DNA of 49,964 nt, taken from contig JAFEDG010000163.1 in assembly GCA_018241745.1 (NCBI GenBank), positions 1 to 49,964 on the forward strand, given 5' to 3'. The notes beneath the pieces are model-generated. The model was not told the DNA's origin. It searched no databases and saw only the letters and a program-made list of their open reading frames with translations. Below are positions 1 through 9,075 of this stretch, piece after piece. Source of the stretch: Pseudomonadota bacterium (GTDB lineage Bacteria; Pseudomonadota; Gammaproteobacteria; Burkholderiales; Casimicrobiaceae). The position numbers were made by a program, and so were the translations under genes. The number at the start of each line of letters is the position of its first letter. The first letter of the stretch is position 1.

Positions 1-1848
1 GACGCCGACGAATGCCGCCGGGATGATCGCGAAGTACTTGGCGACGTCGTTGGCGATCGAGAACGTCGTCAACGCGCCGCGCGTGATCAGCATCTGCTTG
101 CCGATCTCGACGACCTCGATCAGCTTCGTCGGGTTGGAGTCGAGGTCGACCATGTTGCCCGCTTCCTTGGCCGCCTGCGTGCCGCTGCCCATCGCCACCG
201 CGACGTCGGCCTGCGCGAGCGCGGGCGCGTCGTTGGTGCCGTCGCCGGCCATCGCCACCATCATGCCCTTTGCCTGGTAGTCGCGGATCATCGCGAGCTT
301 GGCCTCGGGTGTCGCCTCGGCGAGGAAGTCGTCGACGCCCGCTTCCGCCGCGATCGCCGCCGCGGTCAGCCGGTTGTCGCCGGTGATCATCACGGTGCGG
401 ATGCCCATCCGGCGCAGCTCCGCGAAGCGCTCGCGGATGCCGCCCTTGACGACGTCCTTGAGCTCGATGACGCCCAGCACGCGCGTCGCGCCCGGTCCAC
501 CCGCGAGCGGCGCCTCGGCGACGACGAGCGGCGTGCTGCCGCGGCGGCCGATGTCGTCGACGCGTGCCTGCACCGCGGCGGGGAACGTCCCGCCCTGTCG
601 CTCGACCCACGCGCGCACGGCCGACGCGGCGCCCTTGCGGATCGCGCGCGACGCGACGTCGACGCCGCTCATCCGCGTTTCCGCCGTGAACGGCACGAAC
701 ACGGCCCCGAGCGCCGCGAGGTCCCGCTCGCGCAACGCGAACTGCCGCTTGGCGAGTACGACGATCGAGCGTCCTTCCGGCGTCTCGTCGGCCAGCGACG
801 CGAGCTGTGCCGCTTCCGCGAGTTCGGCGTCGTTGATGCCCGCGAACGCATGGAACGCGGACGCCTGGCGGTCACCGAGCGTGATCGTGCCGGTCTTGTC
901 GAGCAGCAGCACGTCGACGTCGCCGGCGGCCTCCACCGCGCGGCCCGACGTCGCGATGACGTTCGCGCGGATCATCCGGTCCATGCCCGCGATGCCGATC
1001 GCGGACAGGAGGCCGCCGATCGTCGTCGGGATCAGGCACACGAGCAACGCGACCAGCACCGTGACGCTGATCGGCGCGCCGTGCCCGGCCGCGTCGACGC
1101 TGAACAGCGAGAACGGCAGCAGCGTCGCCACCGCCAGCAGGAACACGAGCGTCAGCTTCGCGAGCAGGATCGCGAGCGCGATCTCGTTCGGCGTGCGGCG
1201 GCGGCGTGCGCCTTCGACCATCGCGATCATCCGGTCGACGAACGACTCGCCCGCGTTGGCGGCGACGCGGATCACGAGCCAGTCCGACAGCACGCGCGTG
1301 CCGCCGGTCACCGACGTGAAGTCGCCGCCCGACTCGCGGATGACCGGCGCGGATTCGCCGGTGATCGCGGACTCGTCGACGGACGCGACACCTTCGATCA
1401 CCTCGCCGTCGGCGGGTATCGTCTCGCCGGCGACGACCTCGACGACGTCGCCGCGGCGCAGCTCGTCGCCGGGCACCATGAACCACTCGGCGCCGCGATG
1501 CGGCACCTTGAGCTTCTTGGCCCACGTCGTCTGCTTCAACGCGCGCAAGCTCGCCGCCTGCGCCTTGCCGCGGCCTTCGGCCAGGCTTTCCGCCACGTTG
1601 GCGAACAGGATCGTGAGCCACAGCCAGAACGCGATCGCCAGCACGAATGCCGGGCGCTGGCCGGGCTCGCCGTGGCCGAGGAGCCCGGCGGCCCACAGTG
1701 CCGTGACGAGCGTGCTGCCGACCCACACGACGAACATCACGGGATTGCGCCATTGCGCCTGCGGCGTGAGCTTGACGACAGCGTCGACAAGTGCCGGGCG
1801 CAGCAGGCGGGGATCGAAAATCGAATCCTGAGGGGCGGGATGTGCCAT
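1..1848 (-). CDS. kdpB: Potassium-transporting P-type ATPase subunit B (partial, 3' end beyond window)
   Basis: Catalytic subunit of the high-affinity KdpFABC potassium pump of the inner membrane; it hydrolyses ATP to drive K+ uptake through KdpA. About 616 residues are visible (family about 680-700), so the C-terminus lies off the left edge. The phosphorylation motif DKTGT is present with the acceptor at Asp317; the TGES actuator motif, the MITGDN motif and the hinge [10 protein letters not shown] are also readable. The start at 1848 is chosen because AGGA lies 8 nt upstream; an in-frame ATG at 1854 would leave only 2 nt. It follows kdpA by 13 nt and is co-transcribed with it. kdpC is expected just outside the window. 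Family assignment is very secure. Confidence 0.97.
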   Translation of the reverse strand, partial: MAHPAPQDSIFDPRLLRPALVDAVVKLTPQAQWRNPVMFVVWVGSTLVTALWAAGLLGHGEPGQRPAFVLAIAFWLWLTILFANVAESLAEGRGKAQAASLRALKQTTWAKKLKVPHRGAEWFMVPGDELRRGDVVEVVAGETIPADGEVIEGVASVDESAITGESAPVIRESGGDFTSVTGGTRVLSDWLVIRVAANAGESFVDRMIAMVEGARRRRTPNEIALAILLAKLTLVFLLAVATLLPFSLFSVDAAGHGAPISVTVLVALLVCLIPTTIGGLLSAIGIAGMDRMIRANVIATSGRAVEAAGDVDVLLLDKTGTITLGDRQASAFHAFAGINDAELAEAAQLASLADETPEGRSIVVLAKRQFALRERDLAALGAVFVPFTAETRMSGVDVASRAIRKGAASAVRAWVERQGGTFPAAVQARVDDIGRRGSTPLVVAEAPLAGGPGATRVLGVIELKDVVKGGIRERFAELRRMGIRTVMITGDNRLTAAAIAAEAGVDDFLAEATPEAKLAMIRDYQAKGMMVAMAGDGTNDAPALAQADVAVAMGSGTQAAKEAGNMVDLDSNPTKLIEVVEIGKQMLITRGALTTFSIANDVAKYFAIIPAAFVGV

Positions 1849-1861
1849 CGTCATCGTCCTG

Positions 1862-3670
1862 TCAGTGGCCGCGGGCGAGCGCCAGGTGCTCGGCCACCGG
1901 GCCCAGCGCCAGCGCGGGGACGAACGTCAGCGCGCCCATGATCAGCACCGTGCCGACCAGCAGCGCGACGAACAGCGGCGTGTGCGTCGGCAGCGTGCCG
2001 GCGCCGGTCGCGACCTGCTTCTTGCCCGCGAGGCTGCCCGCGATCGCGAGCACGGGCACGATCACCCAGAAGCGGGCGACCCACATCGCGACGCCGAGCA
2101 GCGTGTTGTAGAACGGCGTGTTGGCGGACAGTCCCGCGAACGCGCTGCCGTTGTTGTTGCCTGCGGACGACAGCGCGTAGAGGATCTCGCTGAAGCCGTG
2201 GGCGCCCGGGTTGGCCACGCCGGCGCGGCCCGCGCTGGTGGCGACGGCCAGCGCCGCACCGGCGAGCACGACGACATAGGGCGCGAGCACGGCGACGGCC
2301 GCCATCTTCATCTCGTAGGCCTCGATCTTCTTGCCGAGGTACTCGGGCGTGCGGCCGACCATCAGGCCGGCGATGAACACGGCGACGATCGCGAAGATCA
2401 GCATGCCGTAGAGGCCTGAGCCGACGCCGCCGAACACGACTTCGCCGAGCTGCATCAGCACCATCGGCGCGAGGCCGCCCAGCGGCGTGTACGAGTCGTG
2501 CATCGAATTGACCGAGCCGTTGGATGCCGCCGTGGTCGCCGTGGCCCACAGCGCCGAGTTGACGATGCCGAAGCGCGTCTCCTTGCCTTCCATGTTGCCG
2601 CCGCTCTGCACCGGCGACGCCGTGACGTCGACGCCCAGTGCCGCGACGCGCGGGTTGCCCTGCTGCTCGGCGATGCACGTGACGGCAAGAAAGCCCACGA
2701 ACAGTACTGCCATCGCGGCGAACAGCGCGCGGCCCTGGCGCCGGTCGCCGACCAGGCGGCCGAACGTGAAGCACAGCGCGGCCGGGAGCAGCAGGATCGC
2801 GAGCATCTCGGCGAAGTTCGACAGCGGCGTCGGGTTCTCGAACGGGTGCGCCGAGTTCACGTTGAAATAGCCGCCGCCGTTGGTCCCGAGTTGCTTGATG
2901 GCTTCCTGGCTCGCGACGGGACCGAGCGCGAGCGTCTGCGTGGTCGCGGTGTGCGTCTCGAGGACCGGGTGCCCGGCGGCGTCCACGCGCGGCGAACCGT
3001 CGGGCAGCGCCGCCGGCACCGTGTAGGTCACCGGCTCGACGCGCTGCACGACCGCATCCGGCGCAAGCGTCTGCACGACGCCTTGCGTCACGAGGAACAG
3101 CGCCACCACGAGCGACAGCGGCAGCAGCACGTGCAGCGTGATCCGGGTGACGTCGACGAACGCATTGCCGACGCCCTGCGCATTGCGGCGCGTGAATCCG
3201 CGCACGAGCGCGACGAGCACCGCGATGCCGGTGGCCGCCGACAGGAAGTTCTGCACGCCGAGCGCGGCCATCTGCGTCAAGCGCGACATCGTCGCCTCGC
3301 CGGCGTAGCCCTGCCAGTTCGTGTTGGTGGCGAAACTCACGGCGGTGTTGAATGACGAATCGGCGCCGACGGCACCGAGCGCGGACGGGTTGAGCGGCAG
3401 CCACCCCTGCAGCCGCTGGATCGCATAGACGACGACGAGGCCGGCGACGTTGAGCGCGACGATCTTCGTGGCATACGCCACCCAGCCGTCGTCCTGCGCC
3501 GGATCGATGCCGGCGGCACGCAGGCACGCGCGCTCGAGCGGGCCGACGAGTGGCGACAGGAACGTGCGCTCACCGGCAATGACGCGCGCCATCCAGGTAC
3601 CGAGCGGGAACGCCAGCGCCGTCAGCGCCACGCAGTACAGCACGAGCTGCGCCAGGTCGATCGCGCGCAT
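1862..3670 (-). CDS. kdpA: Potassium-transporting ATPase subunit A
   Basis: K+-selective, channel-like subunit of KdpFABC, 602 residues, in the usual range of the family. The N-terminus starts [20 protein letters not shown], a first membrane span, and about ten spans follow. Selectivity-filter type segments are visible, such as [27 protein letters not shown] and [10 protein letters not shown], all hallmarks of KdpA. The start ATG overlaps the kdpF stop codon by one base (TGATG), so the two are translationally coupled. The gene sits between kdpF and kdpB in the standard order. The long reading frame continues upstream past this ATG, but that part overlaps kdpF and the upstream small ORF and is not expected to be translated. 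Confidence 0.97.
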   Translation of the reverse strand: MRAIDLAQLVLYCVALTALAFPLGTWMARVIAGERTFLSPLVGPLERACLRAAGIDPAQDDGWVAYATKIVALNVAGLVVVYAIQRLQGWLPLNPSALGAVGADSSFNTAVSFATNTNWQGYAGEATMSRLTQMAALGVQNFLSAATGIAVLVALVRGFTRRNAQGVGNAFVDVTRITLHVLLPLSLVVALFLVTQGVVQTLAPDAVVQRVEPVTYTVPAALPDGSPRVDAAGHPVLETHTATTQTLALGPVASQEAIKQLGTNGGGYFNVNSAHPFENPTPLSNFAEMLAILLLPAALCFTFGRLVGDRRQGRALFAAMAVLFVGFLAVTCIAEQQGNPRVAALGVDVTASPVQSGGNMEGKETRFGIVNSALWATATTAASNGSVNSMHDSYTPLGGLAPMVLMQLGEVVFGGVGSGLYGMLIFAIVAVFIAGLMVGRTPEYLGKKIEAYEMKMAAVAVLAPYVVVLAGAALAVATSAGRAGVANPGAHGFSEILYALSSAGNNNGSAFAGLSANTPFYNTLLGVAMWVARFWVIVPVLAIAGSLAGKKQVATGAGTLPTHTPLFVALLVGTVLIMGALTFVPALALGPVAEHLALARGH

Positions 3671-3759
3671 CAGAATTCCTCCGCGCGGAACAGCGCGACC
3701 AGCAGGTAGGCGGCGAGCAGCACGGCGAGTACGCCGCCGATGGCGTACAGGAGATTCAT
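3670..3759 (-). CDS. kdpF: Potassium-transporting ATPase small subunit F
   Basis: A 29-residue single-span membrane peptide ([20 protein letters not shown] followed by VALFRAEEF) that matches KdpF, the lipid-like stabiliser of the KdpABC complex. A strong AGGAG lies 6 nt before the ATG. The start overlaps the stop of the preceding 31-codon ORF by 4 bp (ATGA) and its own stop overlaps the kdpA start by 1 bp, so three small to large genes are chained by translational coupling. It is short and easily missed in automated annotation. Confidence 0.93.
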   Translation of the reverse strand: MNLLYAIGGVLAVLLAAYLLVALFRAEEF

Positions 3760-3851
3760 GCACGCTCCTTGAGCGCGCGGCACAGCGCGATGACGCCCCA
3801 CGTCGCGGCGACGAGGCCCGCGGTGAGCGCGAGATACACGAGATCCAGCAT
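3756..3851 (-). CDS. 31-residue membrane peptide upstream of kdpF
   Basis: Too short for most gene callers. It encodes [20 protein letters not shown] followed by [11 protein letters not shown]: one hydrophobic span, then a basic cytoplasmic tail. GGAG lies 8 nt before the ATG and the stop overlaps the kdpF start by 4 bp, so it is the first cistron of the kdp operon. Similar very small ORFs ahead of kdpF occur in other proteobacteria but I know of no assigned role. A second KdpF-like accessory peptide, or a leader that sets kdpF translation, are both possible. The coding evidence is the ribosome site, the coupling and the membrane-peptide composition. Confidence 0.75.
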   Translation of the reverse strand: MLDLVYLALTAGLVAATWGVIALCRALKERA

Positions 3852-3940
3852 CGGTGCTTCTCCCCGGAACGGTGCGGACATGCGGCATACGATAGGGGCT
3901 GGCGCATAAGAACGGCGTCATGCTTTCGGGCGCGCGCGGA

Positions 3941-3969
3941 TTGCCTCCGCTGGCGCGATCGGCTAGATT
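3941..3969 (+). promoter_or_regulatory. Predicted sigma70-type promoter for the M20 amidohydrolase gene
   Basis: TTGCCT (3941-3946), a 17-nt spacer and TAGATT (3964-3969). Transcription from here would start near 3976, giving a leader of about 30 nt to the ATG at 4007. This supports that start over the in-frame ATG at 3920. The 155-bp gap to the divergent kdp operon must also hold the kdp promoter, which I could not place confidently. Confidence 0.5.
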
Positions 3970-4006
3970 CGATCGCAGCGGGCCTTCCGCAACCGCCCCG
4001 CGTGCG

Positions 4007-5251
4007 ATGACTTTCGGCAACACGATCCTCGAACAATGTGCGGTCCTCGGCGCGATCAGCGAGGATCCGCAGGTGCTCACCCGCACGTACCTGACACCGG
4101 CCCACCGCCGTGCCGCGGACGTGATCGCCGGCTGGATGCGCGGAGCCGGCATGGACGCCCACGTCGACGCGCTCGGCAACGTCGTCGGCCGCTATGCGGG
4201 GGCCACGCCCAATGCGCCGGTGCTGATCACCGGCTCGCACATGGACAGCGTCGTCGACGCCGGCCGCTACGACGGCCTCTTCGGCGTGCTGTCGGGCATC
4301 GCGGCGGTGGGCGAGCTCAACCGCCGCGGCGTGCGGCGCCCGTTCGCGATCGAGGTCGTCGCGTTCGCCGACGAGGAGGGCGTGCGCTTCGGCTTCTCGA
4401 TGATCGGCAGCAAGGCGCTGGCGGGTGCATTCGACACGGGCTGGCTTGCGCGACGCGATGCCGCGGGCGTGACGCTTGCGTCCGCGCTGGCGACGTTCGG
4501 CGGCGACGCCGATGCGATCCCCGACCTCGCGCGCGACCCGCGCCGCGTGCTGGCCTTCGTCGAGTCGCACATCGAGCAGGGCCCGGTGCTGCTCGACGGT
4601 GGCCACGCGTTGGGCGTCGTCACCGCGATCGCGGGTGCGAGTCGCGTCCGCGTCACCGTCAACGGGCTTGCCGGCCATGCGGGGACGACGCCGATGCCCG
4701 GGCGCAAGGATGCGCTCGCCGCCGCGGCCGCGATGATCCTCGCCATCGAGGCGCACGCCAGCGAGCGCGCGGCGACGCTCGTGGCCACCGTCGGCAAGCT
4801 GGCCGTCGCGGGTGGCGGCGCGATCAACGTGATCCCCGGCGCGGTCGAGTTCACGATCGACGTGCGCTCCGGCGACGACGCAACGCGCCACGCGGCGGTG
4901 ATCGCGTTGCGCGAGCGCTGCGAGGCGATCGCCGCGACGCGCGGCGTGACGTTGGGCTGGGATGTCGTGTTCGAGCTCGCGGCCGCGCCGTGCGATCCGC
5001 GGCTGCAGGACGCGTTCGCCCGGGCGATCGCGGCGCAGGGACTCGCGCCGGTGCGCCTGCCCAGCGGCGCGGGCCACGACGCGATGGAGATGGCGCGCCT
5101 CGCCCCGATCGGCATGCTGTTCGTCCGCTGCGGCAACGGCGGCATCAGCCACAATCCGCTGGAGACGATGACGGCCGACGACGCGGACGTCGCGACGCGC
5201 GCGCTCGTCTCCTTCCTCGAGCACCTCGATCCTGCCACGCTGCGTCACTGA
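4007..5251 (+). CDS. M20-family allantoate amidohydrolase / N-carbamoyl-L-amino-acid hydrolase
   Basis: A 414-residue cytosolic metal-dependent amidohydrolase of the hydantoinase/carbamoylase branch of peptidase family M20, which releases ammonia and CO2 from ureido acids such as allantoate, N-carbamoyl amino acids or beta-ureidopropionate. Metal-site motifs are in order: [15 protein letters not shown] (first His and Asp), ADEEG (Glu pair) and [12 protein letters not shown] small dimerisation lid ([17 protein letters not shown]) follows. The start at 4007 fits the predicted promoter at 3941-3969 and the normal family length. An M20 peptidase follows after 11 nt, so the two probably form an operon. 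The exact substrate cannot be told from sequence, and no purine or pyrimidine degradation genes are adjacent. Confidence 0.88.
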   Translation: MTFGNTILEQCAVLGAISEDPQVLTRTYLTPAHRRAADVIAGWMRGAGMDAHVDALGNVVGRYAGATPNAPVLITGSHMDSVVDAGRYDGLFGVLSGIAAVGELNRRGVRRPFAIEVVAFADEEGVRFGFSMIGSKALAGAFDTGWLARRDAAGVTLASALATFGGDADAIPDLARDPRRVLAFVESHIEQGPVLLDGGHALGVVTAIAGASRVRVTVNGLAGHAGTTPMPGRKDALAAAAAMILAIEAHASERAATLVATVGKLAVAGGGAINVIPGAVEFTIDVRSGDDATRHAAVIALRERCEAIAATRGVTLGWDVVFELAAAPCDPRLQDAFARAIAAQGLAPVRLPSGAGHDAMEMARLAPIGMLFVRCGNGGISHNPLETMTADDADVATRALVSFLEHLDPATLRH

Positions 5252-5262
5252 ACCTACCGCGC

Positions 5263-6543
5263 ATGCCCACCGCCACCCGCCGCGTCGCGCCCGTCAACGT
5301 CTACGACGATATCGCCGACTGGATCGACAACCACCTCGACGAGCAGATCGCGTTCCTGCGCGAGATGGTGCGCGTGCCCACCGACACGCCGCCCGGCGAC
5401 AACCGGCGCCATGCGGAGCGCACGGCGGACCTGCTCGCGAAGATGGGCTTCGACGTCGAGCGTCATCGCGTTCCCGCCGCCGACGTGAAGGCCTACGGCC
5501 TCGCGTCACTGATGAACCTGATCGTCCGCCGCCCGTTCGGCGAAGGCCCGGTGATCGCGCTCAACGTGCATGGCGACGTCGTGCCGCCCGGCGACGGCTG
5601 GACGCATCCGCCGTACGCGGGCGAGATCGAGGATGGCCGCATGTACGGGCGTGGCGTCGCGGTGTCGAAGTCGGACATCGCCACCTACGTGTACGCGCTG
5701 CGAGCGCTCGGCGCGCTCGATTCCCGGTTGCACGGCACCGTCGAGCTGCACGTCACGTACGACGAGGAGTTCGGCGGCCTGTACGGACCGCGTTGGCTGC
5801 TCGCCAACAACCTGACGCGGCCGGACCTCGCGCTGGGGCCGGGCTTCAGCTACGCGATCGTCACCGCGCACAACGGCTGCCTGCAACTGGAGGTGACGGT
5901 GCTGGGCCGCTCGGCGCATGCGGCGATGCCGGACACTGGCGTCGATGCGCTGTACGCGGCCACGCGGCTCGTCGATGCGCTCTATGCGGACCGCGCCGAG
6001 CTCGCGCGCGTGCACTCGGCCGTGCCGGGCATCGGCGCGCCGACGCTCAACGTGGGCACGCTGGCGGCGGGCACGAACACGAACGTCGTGCCGGACCGGG
6101 CCACGTTCCGGCTCGACCGGCGGATGATCCCGGAAGAGGATCCGCTGGCCGTCGAGGCGGCGCTGCGCGCGCGGCTCGAGGGCGTGGCGATGACGCTGCC
6201 CGGCATTACGTTGATCACCCGCCGGCTGCTGCGGGCGCGCGCGTTGGCGATGCTGCCCGGCGCGCAACGCCTGGTGGACGTGCTGCAGAAGCATGCGCAG
6301 CGCGTGCTCGGCGAGACGCCGCCGGCGACGGGAAGCCCGCTCTACACCGACGCGCGGCTCTATGCCGAGGCCGGCGTGCCCATCGTGCTGTACGGCGCCG
6401 GGCCACGCACGGTGCTGGAGGCCAACGCGAAGCGCGCTGACGAGAACCTGGTGATCGAGGACCTGCGCAAGGCGACGAAGGTGGTGGCGTGCGCGCTGTT
6501 CGACCTGCTGCACAACCGCAGCGCGGGCCCCAACACGCACTGA
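5263..6543 (+). CDS. M20-family metallopeptidase (ArgE/DapE-like deacylase)
   Basis: A 426-residue zinc hydrolase of the ArgE/DapE/acetylornithine deacetylase type, which removes an acyl group or cleaves a short peptide bond. Visible motifs: [13 protein letters not shown] (zinc His and neighbouring Asp), [10 protein letters not shown] (bridging Asp), YDEEFGG (catalytic Glu and metal Glu) and the dimerisation-domain stretch [15 protein letters not shown]. It starts 11 nt after the previous M20 gene and is followed by a strong hairpin at 6555-6579. Two different M20 enzymes in one unit suggest stepwise breakdown of an N-acyl or N-carbamoyl compound, but that is inference. No signal peptide is seen. 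Confidence 0.85.
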   Translation: MPTATRRVAPVNVYDDIADWIDNHLDEQIAFLREMVRVPTDTPPGDNRRHAERTADLLAKMGFDVERHRVPAADVKAYGLASLMNLIVRRPFGEGPVIALNVHGDVVPPGDGWTHPPYAGEIEDGRMYGRGVAVSKSDIATYVYALRALGALDSRLHGTVELHVTYDEEFGGLYGPRWLLANNLTRPDLALGPGFSYAIVTAHNGCLQLEVTVLGRSAHAAMPDTGVDALYAATRLVDALYADRAELARVHSAVPGIGAPTLNVGTLAAGTNTNVVPDRATFRLDRRMIPEEDPLAVEAALRARLEGVAMTLPGITLITRRLLRARALAMLPGAQRLVDVLQKHAQRVLGETPPATGSPLYTDARLYAEAGVPIVLYGAGPRTVLEANAKRADENLVIEDLRKATKVVACALFDLLHNRSAGPNTH

Positions 6544-6554
6544 CACGCGCGGAT

Positions 6555-6579
6555 TGCCGCGGCCACACGGGCCGCGGCA
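6555..6579. terminator. Perfect 10-bp hairpin, probable shared terminator
   Basis: TGCCGCGGCC, a 5-nt loop (ACACG), then the exact complement. It lies 12 nt after the M20 stop and just before the end of the convergent gene at 6585. There is no T-run on either strand, so termination efficiency is uncertain. Confidence 0.55.
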
Positions 6580-6584
6580 GCGCG

Positions 6585-6815
6585 CTACAGCGGCCCGTAC
6601 AGCGCGGCAGGATCGTGCGCTTGCGGGGGCAACCGGCCCGGCAGCTCCGCCGGCCAATGCCGTGCTTCGTAATCCTCGATCAGCGCGACGAGCTCGTCGA
6701 AGCGGCGGCCGGCGGGCGTATCGGGATCCGACAGCAGCAGGCTCTCGAGCTCGTCGAGCGCGGACGCGTATGCGGACTCGGAATCAAGCCGGGAAGGATC
6801 GAGCAGGTGGGCCAT
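6585..6815 (-). CDS. Short HigA-antitoxin-like protein lacking the HTH domain
   Basis: A 76-residue acidic protein. Residues about 1-55 resemble the N-terminal segment of HigA-type antitoxins and related regulators: a repeat of small helices with ALDELESLLLSDPDTPAGRR and FDELVALIEDYEARHWP. In those families this is followed by a helix-turn-helix domain; here the chain ends in a Pro-rich tail (ELPGRLPPQ...) at a clean TAG. AGGAG lies 7 nt before the ATG at 6815; an upstream in-frame ATG at 6839 lacks a ribosome site. No HigB-like toxin is adjacent. Either a shortened stand-alone protein or the remnant of an antitoxin. Function unknown. Confidence 0.7.
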   Translation of the reverse strand: MAHLLDPSRLDSESAYASALDELESLLLSDPDTPAGRRFDELVALIEDYEARHWPAELPGRLPPQAHDPAALYGPL

Positions 6816-6875
6816 GGCGATGCTCCTCTTCGATGACACGAAAAGCCAGTATCGCCAGCAATCCCACCGCCGCGC

Positions 6876-6895
6876 GATCGGCCGGATGGCCGATC
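6876..6895. terminator. 8-bp inverted repeat between two minus-strand genes
   Basis: GATCGGCC, loop GGAT, GGCCGATC. It sits after the stop of the lipoprotein gene (6945) and before the HigA-like gene start, where a terminator would be expected, but has no T-run. The rest of 6816-6944 holds nothing else I recognise. Confidence 0.35.
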
Positions 6896-6944
6896 CCGCG
6901 AGGTGCGCGGCGCCGCGTCGCGGCTGCCGCGCGTGCGCCTTGCG

Positions 6945-7370
6945 CTAGACGCGGAAGACGCGGTTGTTGACGACGCGTACGCGATCGCCGACCCGGAACT
7001 CCTGCTGGTCGACTTCGCTGACGACCAGCGTGCCGCCGTTGTCGAGCCGCACGGTGATCCGGTACTGGTCGCGTTCCTGCGACTTCTGGATCGCATTGCC
7101 GGCCAGCGCGCCCAGGCCCGCACCCGCTGCCGTGAGCAGGCCCTTGCCGACGCCGCCGCCGAACTGGTAGCCGATCACGCCGCCGGCGATGCCGCCGATG
7201 ACGGAGCCGACGTTGACCGGACCGCTGCGGTCGGCCGGGATCAGCTGGATATTCTCGATCGTTCCGTAATACGTGACGGTGGGCGGCGCCGGTTGCGTCG
7301 CGCAACCGACCAGCGCCAGCGCACCCACCATCAACATGACCCACCGCTTCCAGGCATTCATCGCGTTCAT
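6945..7370 (-). CDS. Glycine-zipper 2TM outer-membrane lipoprotein (SlyB/PcP-like)
   Basis: A 141-residue lipoprotein. The signal peptide ends in the lipobox LVGC with the lipidated Cys at residue 23. A glycine-zipper segment follows (VGSVIGGIAGGVIGYQFGGG through AGAGLGALAGNAI), then a C-terminal beta-rich domain (QYRITVRLDNGG and VGDRVRVVNNRVFRV). This is the layout of SlyB/Pcp-type 17-kDa envelope proteins, which help keep outer-membrane integrity. The start at 7370 has GGAG 9 nt upstream; ATG 7361 is an alternative. It is monocistronic by appearance. Confidence 0.85.
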   Translation of the reverse strand: MNAMNAWKRWVMLMVGALALVGCATQPAPPTVTYYGTIENIQLIPADRSGPVNVGSVIGGIAGGVIGYQFGGGVGKGLLTAAGAGLGALAGNAIQKSQERDQYRITVRLDNGGTLVVSEVDQQEFRVGDRVRVVNNRVFRV

Positions 7371-7407
7371 CCGTACTTTCTCCGGTTGCTGATTCGCTAC
7401 AGACCGG

Positions 7408-7437
7408 TGTTGACCCGGAGCATAGGGCGGGTCAACA
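7408..7437. promoter_or_regulatory. 10-bp inverted repeat upstream of the lipoprotein gene
   Basis: TGTTGACCCG, 10-nt loop, CGGGTCAACA: a perfect inverted repeat 38-67 bp upstream of the minus-strand start at 7370. Size and position suit a regulator operator or a 5'-leader hairpin. The remaining part of the 277-bp gap (7371-7647) shows no further gene. Confidence 0.4.
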
Positions 7438-7647
7438 TCGGGTGCCGTCGGGCAACGGCCTCATTGGCTGTCGGCGTCACGCGGACAGCATTGCACCACC
7501 CGCAATTATCGCATGGCCGGATTGGCGATGCCCGCGCCTGCCGCTCACGTCGCGGCGACCGCGAAACGCCGCAAAATCCGGGGCTTGCCGCAACCGTCCG
7601 CGATGGCACGGTGCGTGCAAACGTAGCGTACGAAAGGAGCCACACCC

Positions 7648-8025
7648 ATGACCACGCATAACGCGACACACAACGGCACCACGACCACCACCCCCGACGC
7701 CGCGGCGGCGCCAACCGCGCGCGACGTCCAGCGCAAGGAACTGATGGCCGAGTGCCGCAAGCTCGTCGGCGACGCGGAAGCGCTGTTGCACCGCGCCACC
7801 GGACTGTCGGGCGACGCCTACGCGCTGGCGCGCGTCGAGCTGGACGAGCGCATGGTCGCGCTGCGGGCGCGCTACAACGAACTGGCCACCGAGGCTGCAC
7901 GCCGGGGTCGCGTCGCGCGCGACGCCACCGACCGCTACGTCCGCGACAACCCGTGGCGGTCGGTCGCCACGGCGGCGGCCGTGGGCGCCGTGTTCGGCGC
8001 CCTGTTGTGCCGGCGCGGCGACTGA
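7648..8025 (+). CDS. DUF883-family protein (ElaB/YqjD-like)
   Basis: A 125-residue protein with a Thr/Ala-rich low-complexity N-terminus, a central helical coiled-coil-like region (about residues 30-95) and a C-terminal membrane span (SVATAAAVGAVFGALLCRRGD) preceded by DNPW, the typical end of the DUF883/ElaB/YqjD family. These proteins sit in the inner membrane and can bind ribosomes in stationary phase or stress. A consensus AAAGGAG lies 8 nt before the ATG. It stands alone between divergently and convergently oriented neighbours. Confidence 0.88.
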   Translation: MTTHNATHNGTTTTTPDAAAAPTARDVQRKELMAECRKLVGDAEALLHRATGLSGDAYALARVELDERMVALRARYNELATEAARRGRVARDATDRYVRDNPWRSVATAAAVGAVFGALLCRRGD

Positions 8026-8078
8026 CGCGTTCGCCGGGCCGTTCATCCCGCGTCGGTCGGCGGCAGCCGGCCGGCGCG

Positions 8079-8258
8079 TCAGTCGTCGTCCTTCCATTCC
8101 TTCCATTGCGTCGGCCGTCCTTCGGCGCGCCTGCGCGCCAGGAACGCGAGCCATGACGGCGGCGTTGCGGTCGACAGCATCGCCCGCAACACGATGCCGA
8201 GCACGATCACCGCGACGAAGGTCAGGATGACGACGATGAGGGTGGTGTTCTGCTCCAT
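8079..8258 (-). CDS. 59-residue single-span membrane protein
   Basis: A small gene found by direct translation. It encodes MEQNTTLIVVILTFVAVIVL and a further hydrophobic stretch, then a basic, Trp-containing cytoplasmic tail ending QWKEWKDDD. GGAG lies 8 nt before the ATG. The orientation is N-out single span with a positively charged tail. A strong terminator (8320-8355) separates it from the next upstream gene, so it has its own promoter in the short gap. No family recognised. Confidence 0.7.
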   Translation of the reverse strand: MEQNTTLIVVILTFVAVIVLGIVLRAMLSTATPPSWLAFLARRRAEGRPTQWKEWKDDD

Positions 8259-8319
8259 GGCGTGAGCTCCGCGTCAAAAGTGAGTGCGTCCGGATGTATG
8301 CGCACGCTGTCGTGTGCGC

Positions 8320-8355
8320 AAAAAAAGTGGGCGGGTTGCGAGAAGCAACCCGCCC
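8320..8355 (-). terminator. Intrinsic terminator for the 8432-8650 gene
   Basis: On the minus strand: an 11-bp perfect stem (GGGCGGGTTGC and its complement, 8329-8355) with a 5-nt loop, followed at once by C and seven T residues. A textbook rho-independent terminator. A second, 7-bp inverted repeat (TGCGCAC/GTGCGCA) lies just beyond it at about 8299-8320, before the start of the 59-residue gene. Confidence 0.9.
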
Positions 8356-8431
8356 AAGCCCATTGCCGGGCGCGAGTGGCCTGGGGAGGCCGGGGGAGAG
8401 ACGGTGATGGCAAGCGTTGGCGATGTCCCGT

Positions 8432-8650
8432 TCACGCGCGCGGTGCGTCCGCCGTGGCGATCGTGGCGCAACGCGGCGCCGTGGCGTCGGCATCCGCCTG
8501 CAGCGCGACACAGCGCGCGGTGTCCGGCGAGGTAGCCCGCGGCCCGGAATGCCAGTCCTCGAAGCGCAAGCCGAGCGAGGCGATGCCGACGAGGCCGATG
8601 ACGGCGGCGATGCCCAGCGATTCCCACCAGCGTTCGAGTGTCCCGTTCAT
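8432..8650 (-). CDS. 72-residue small membrane protein, unknown
   Basis: MNGTLERWWESLGIAAVIGL begins the protein, giving one membrane span early (about residues 10-28), then a Cys/Ala-rich tail (TARCVALQADADATAPRC). GGAG lies 6 nt before the ATG at 8650; an upstream in-frame ATG at 8686 has no ribosome site. It ends ahead of the strong terminator at 8320-8355, which supports it being a real transcript. No family recognised. Confidence 0.6.
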   Translation of the reverse strand: MNGTLERWWESLGIAAVIGLVGIASLGLRFEDWHSGPRATSPDTARCVALQADADATAPRCATIATADAPRA

Positions 8651-8780
8651 CGTCGGCTCCGCGGTTTCCCATTGCGCGTGAAGCATTGGGAGCGACGATA
8701 ATCCAGCGCGGGCGGGCGCGCCGATCGGCGCGAACCGGAATGCGGCGTCGGACGGCAGGCGACACGCCGCGCGCCGGGCG

Positions 8781-9065
8781 TCAGCGGCTCACGATGAGGT
8801 CAGCCAGTTCCGGGTGGCGCGCCGCATAGGCGCGCACGTACGAGCAGAGCGGCAGCACCTTGTAGTGCTGGGCGCGCGCATGCGCGATGGCCGCCTCGAC
8901 CAGCGCATGCGCGATGCCTTGGCCTTCATAAGCCGGCGGCACCTCGGTGTGCACGATCTTCATCGTGGCTCCGTCCATCCGGTAGTCGCAGTGGGCGAGC
9001 TGGCCGTCGATGCGCGCCTCGAACCGTTGGGCGGCTGCGTTGTGGACGATCGCGGGCGTTTCCAT
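8781..9065 (-). CDS. GNAT-family N-acetyltransferase (YjdJ type)
   Basis: A 94-residue minimal GNAT acetyltransferase of the short YjdJ-like group. It opens with a beta strand region containing RFEARIDGQLAHCDYRMDG, then the EVPPAYEGQGIAHALVEAAI motif; EGQGIA is the acetyl-CoA pyrophosphate-binding loop. It ends with LCSYVRAYAARHPELADLI, which is typical of the subfamily. It starts 10 nt after the stop of the dioxygenase gene and is likely in an operon with it and the GST. The substrate is unknown. The ribosome site is weak, consistent with coupling. Confidence 0.88.
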   Translation of the reverse strand: METPAIVHNAAAQRFEARIDGQLAHCDYRMDGATMKIVHTEVPPAYEGQGIAHALVEAAIAHARAQHYKVLPLCSYVRAYAARHPELADLIVSR

Positions 9066-9075
9066 CCGTGCAAGC

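Noticed and set aside
299..1831. A 510-codon open frame on the plus strand
   Set aside because: It lies antisense to kdpB, which has every P-type ATPase motif. The plus-strand product is Ser/Ala/Arg-rich without any domain, a usual artefact of G/C third-position bias.
1851..3527. A 558-codon minus-strand frame inside kdpA and running toward kdpB
   Set aside because: It is an out-of-frame shadow of kdpA with Arg-rich translation and no motif.
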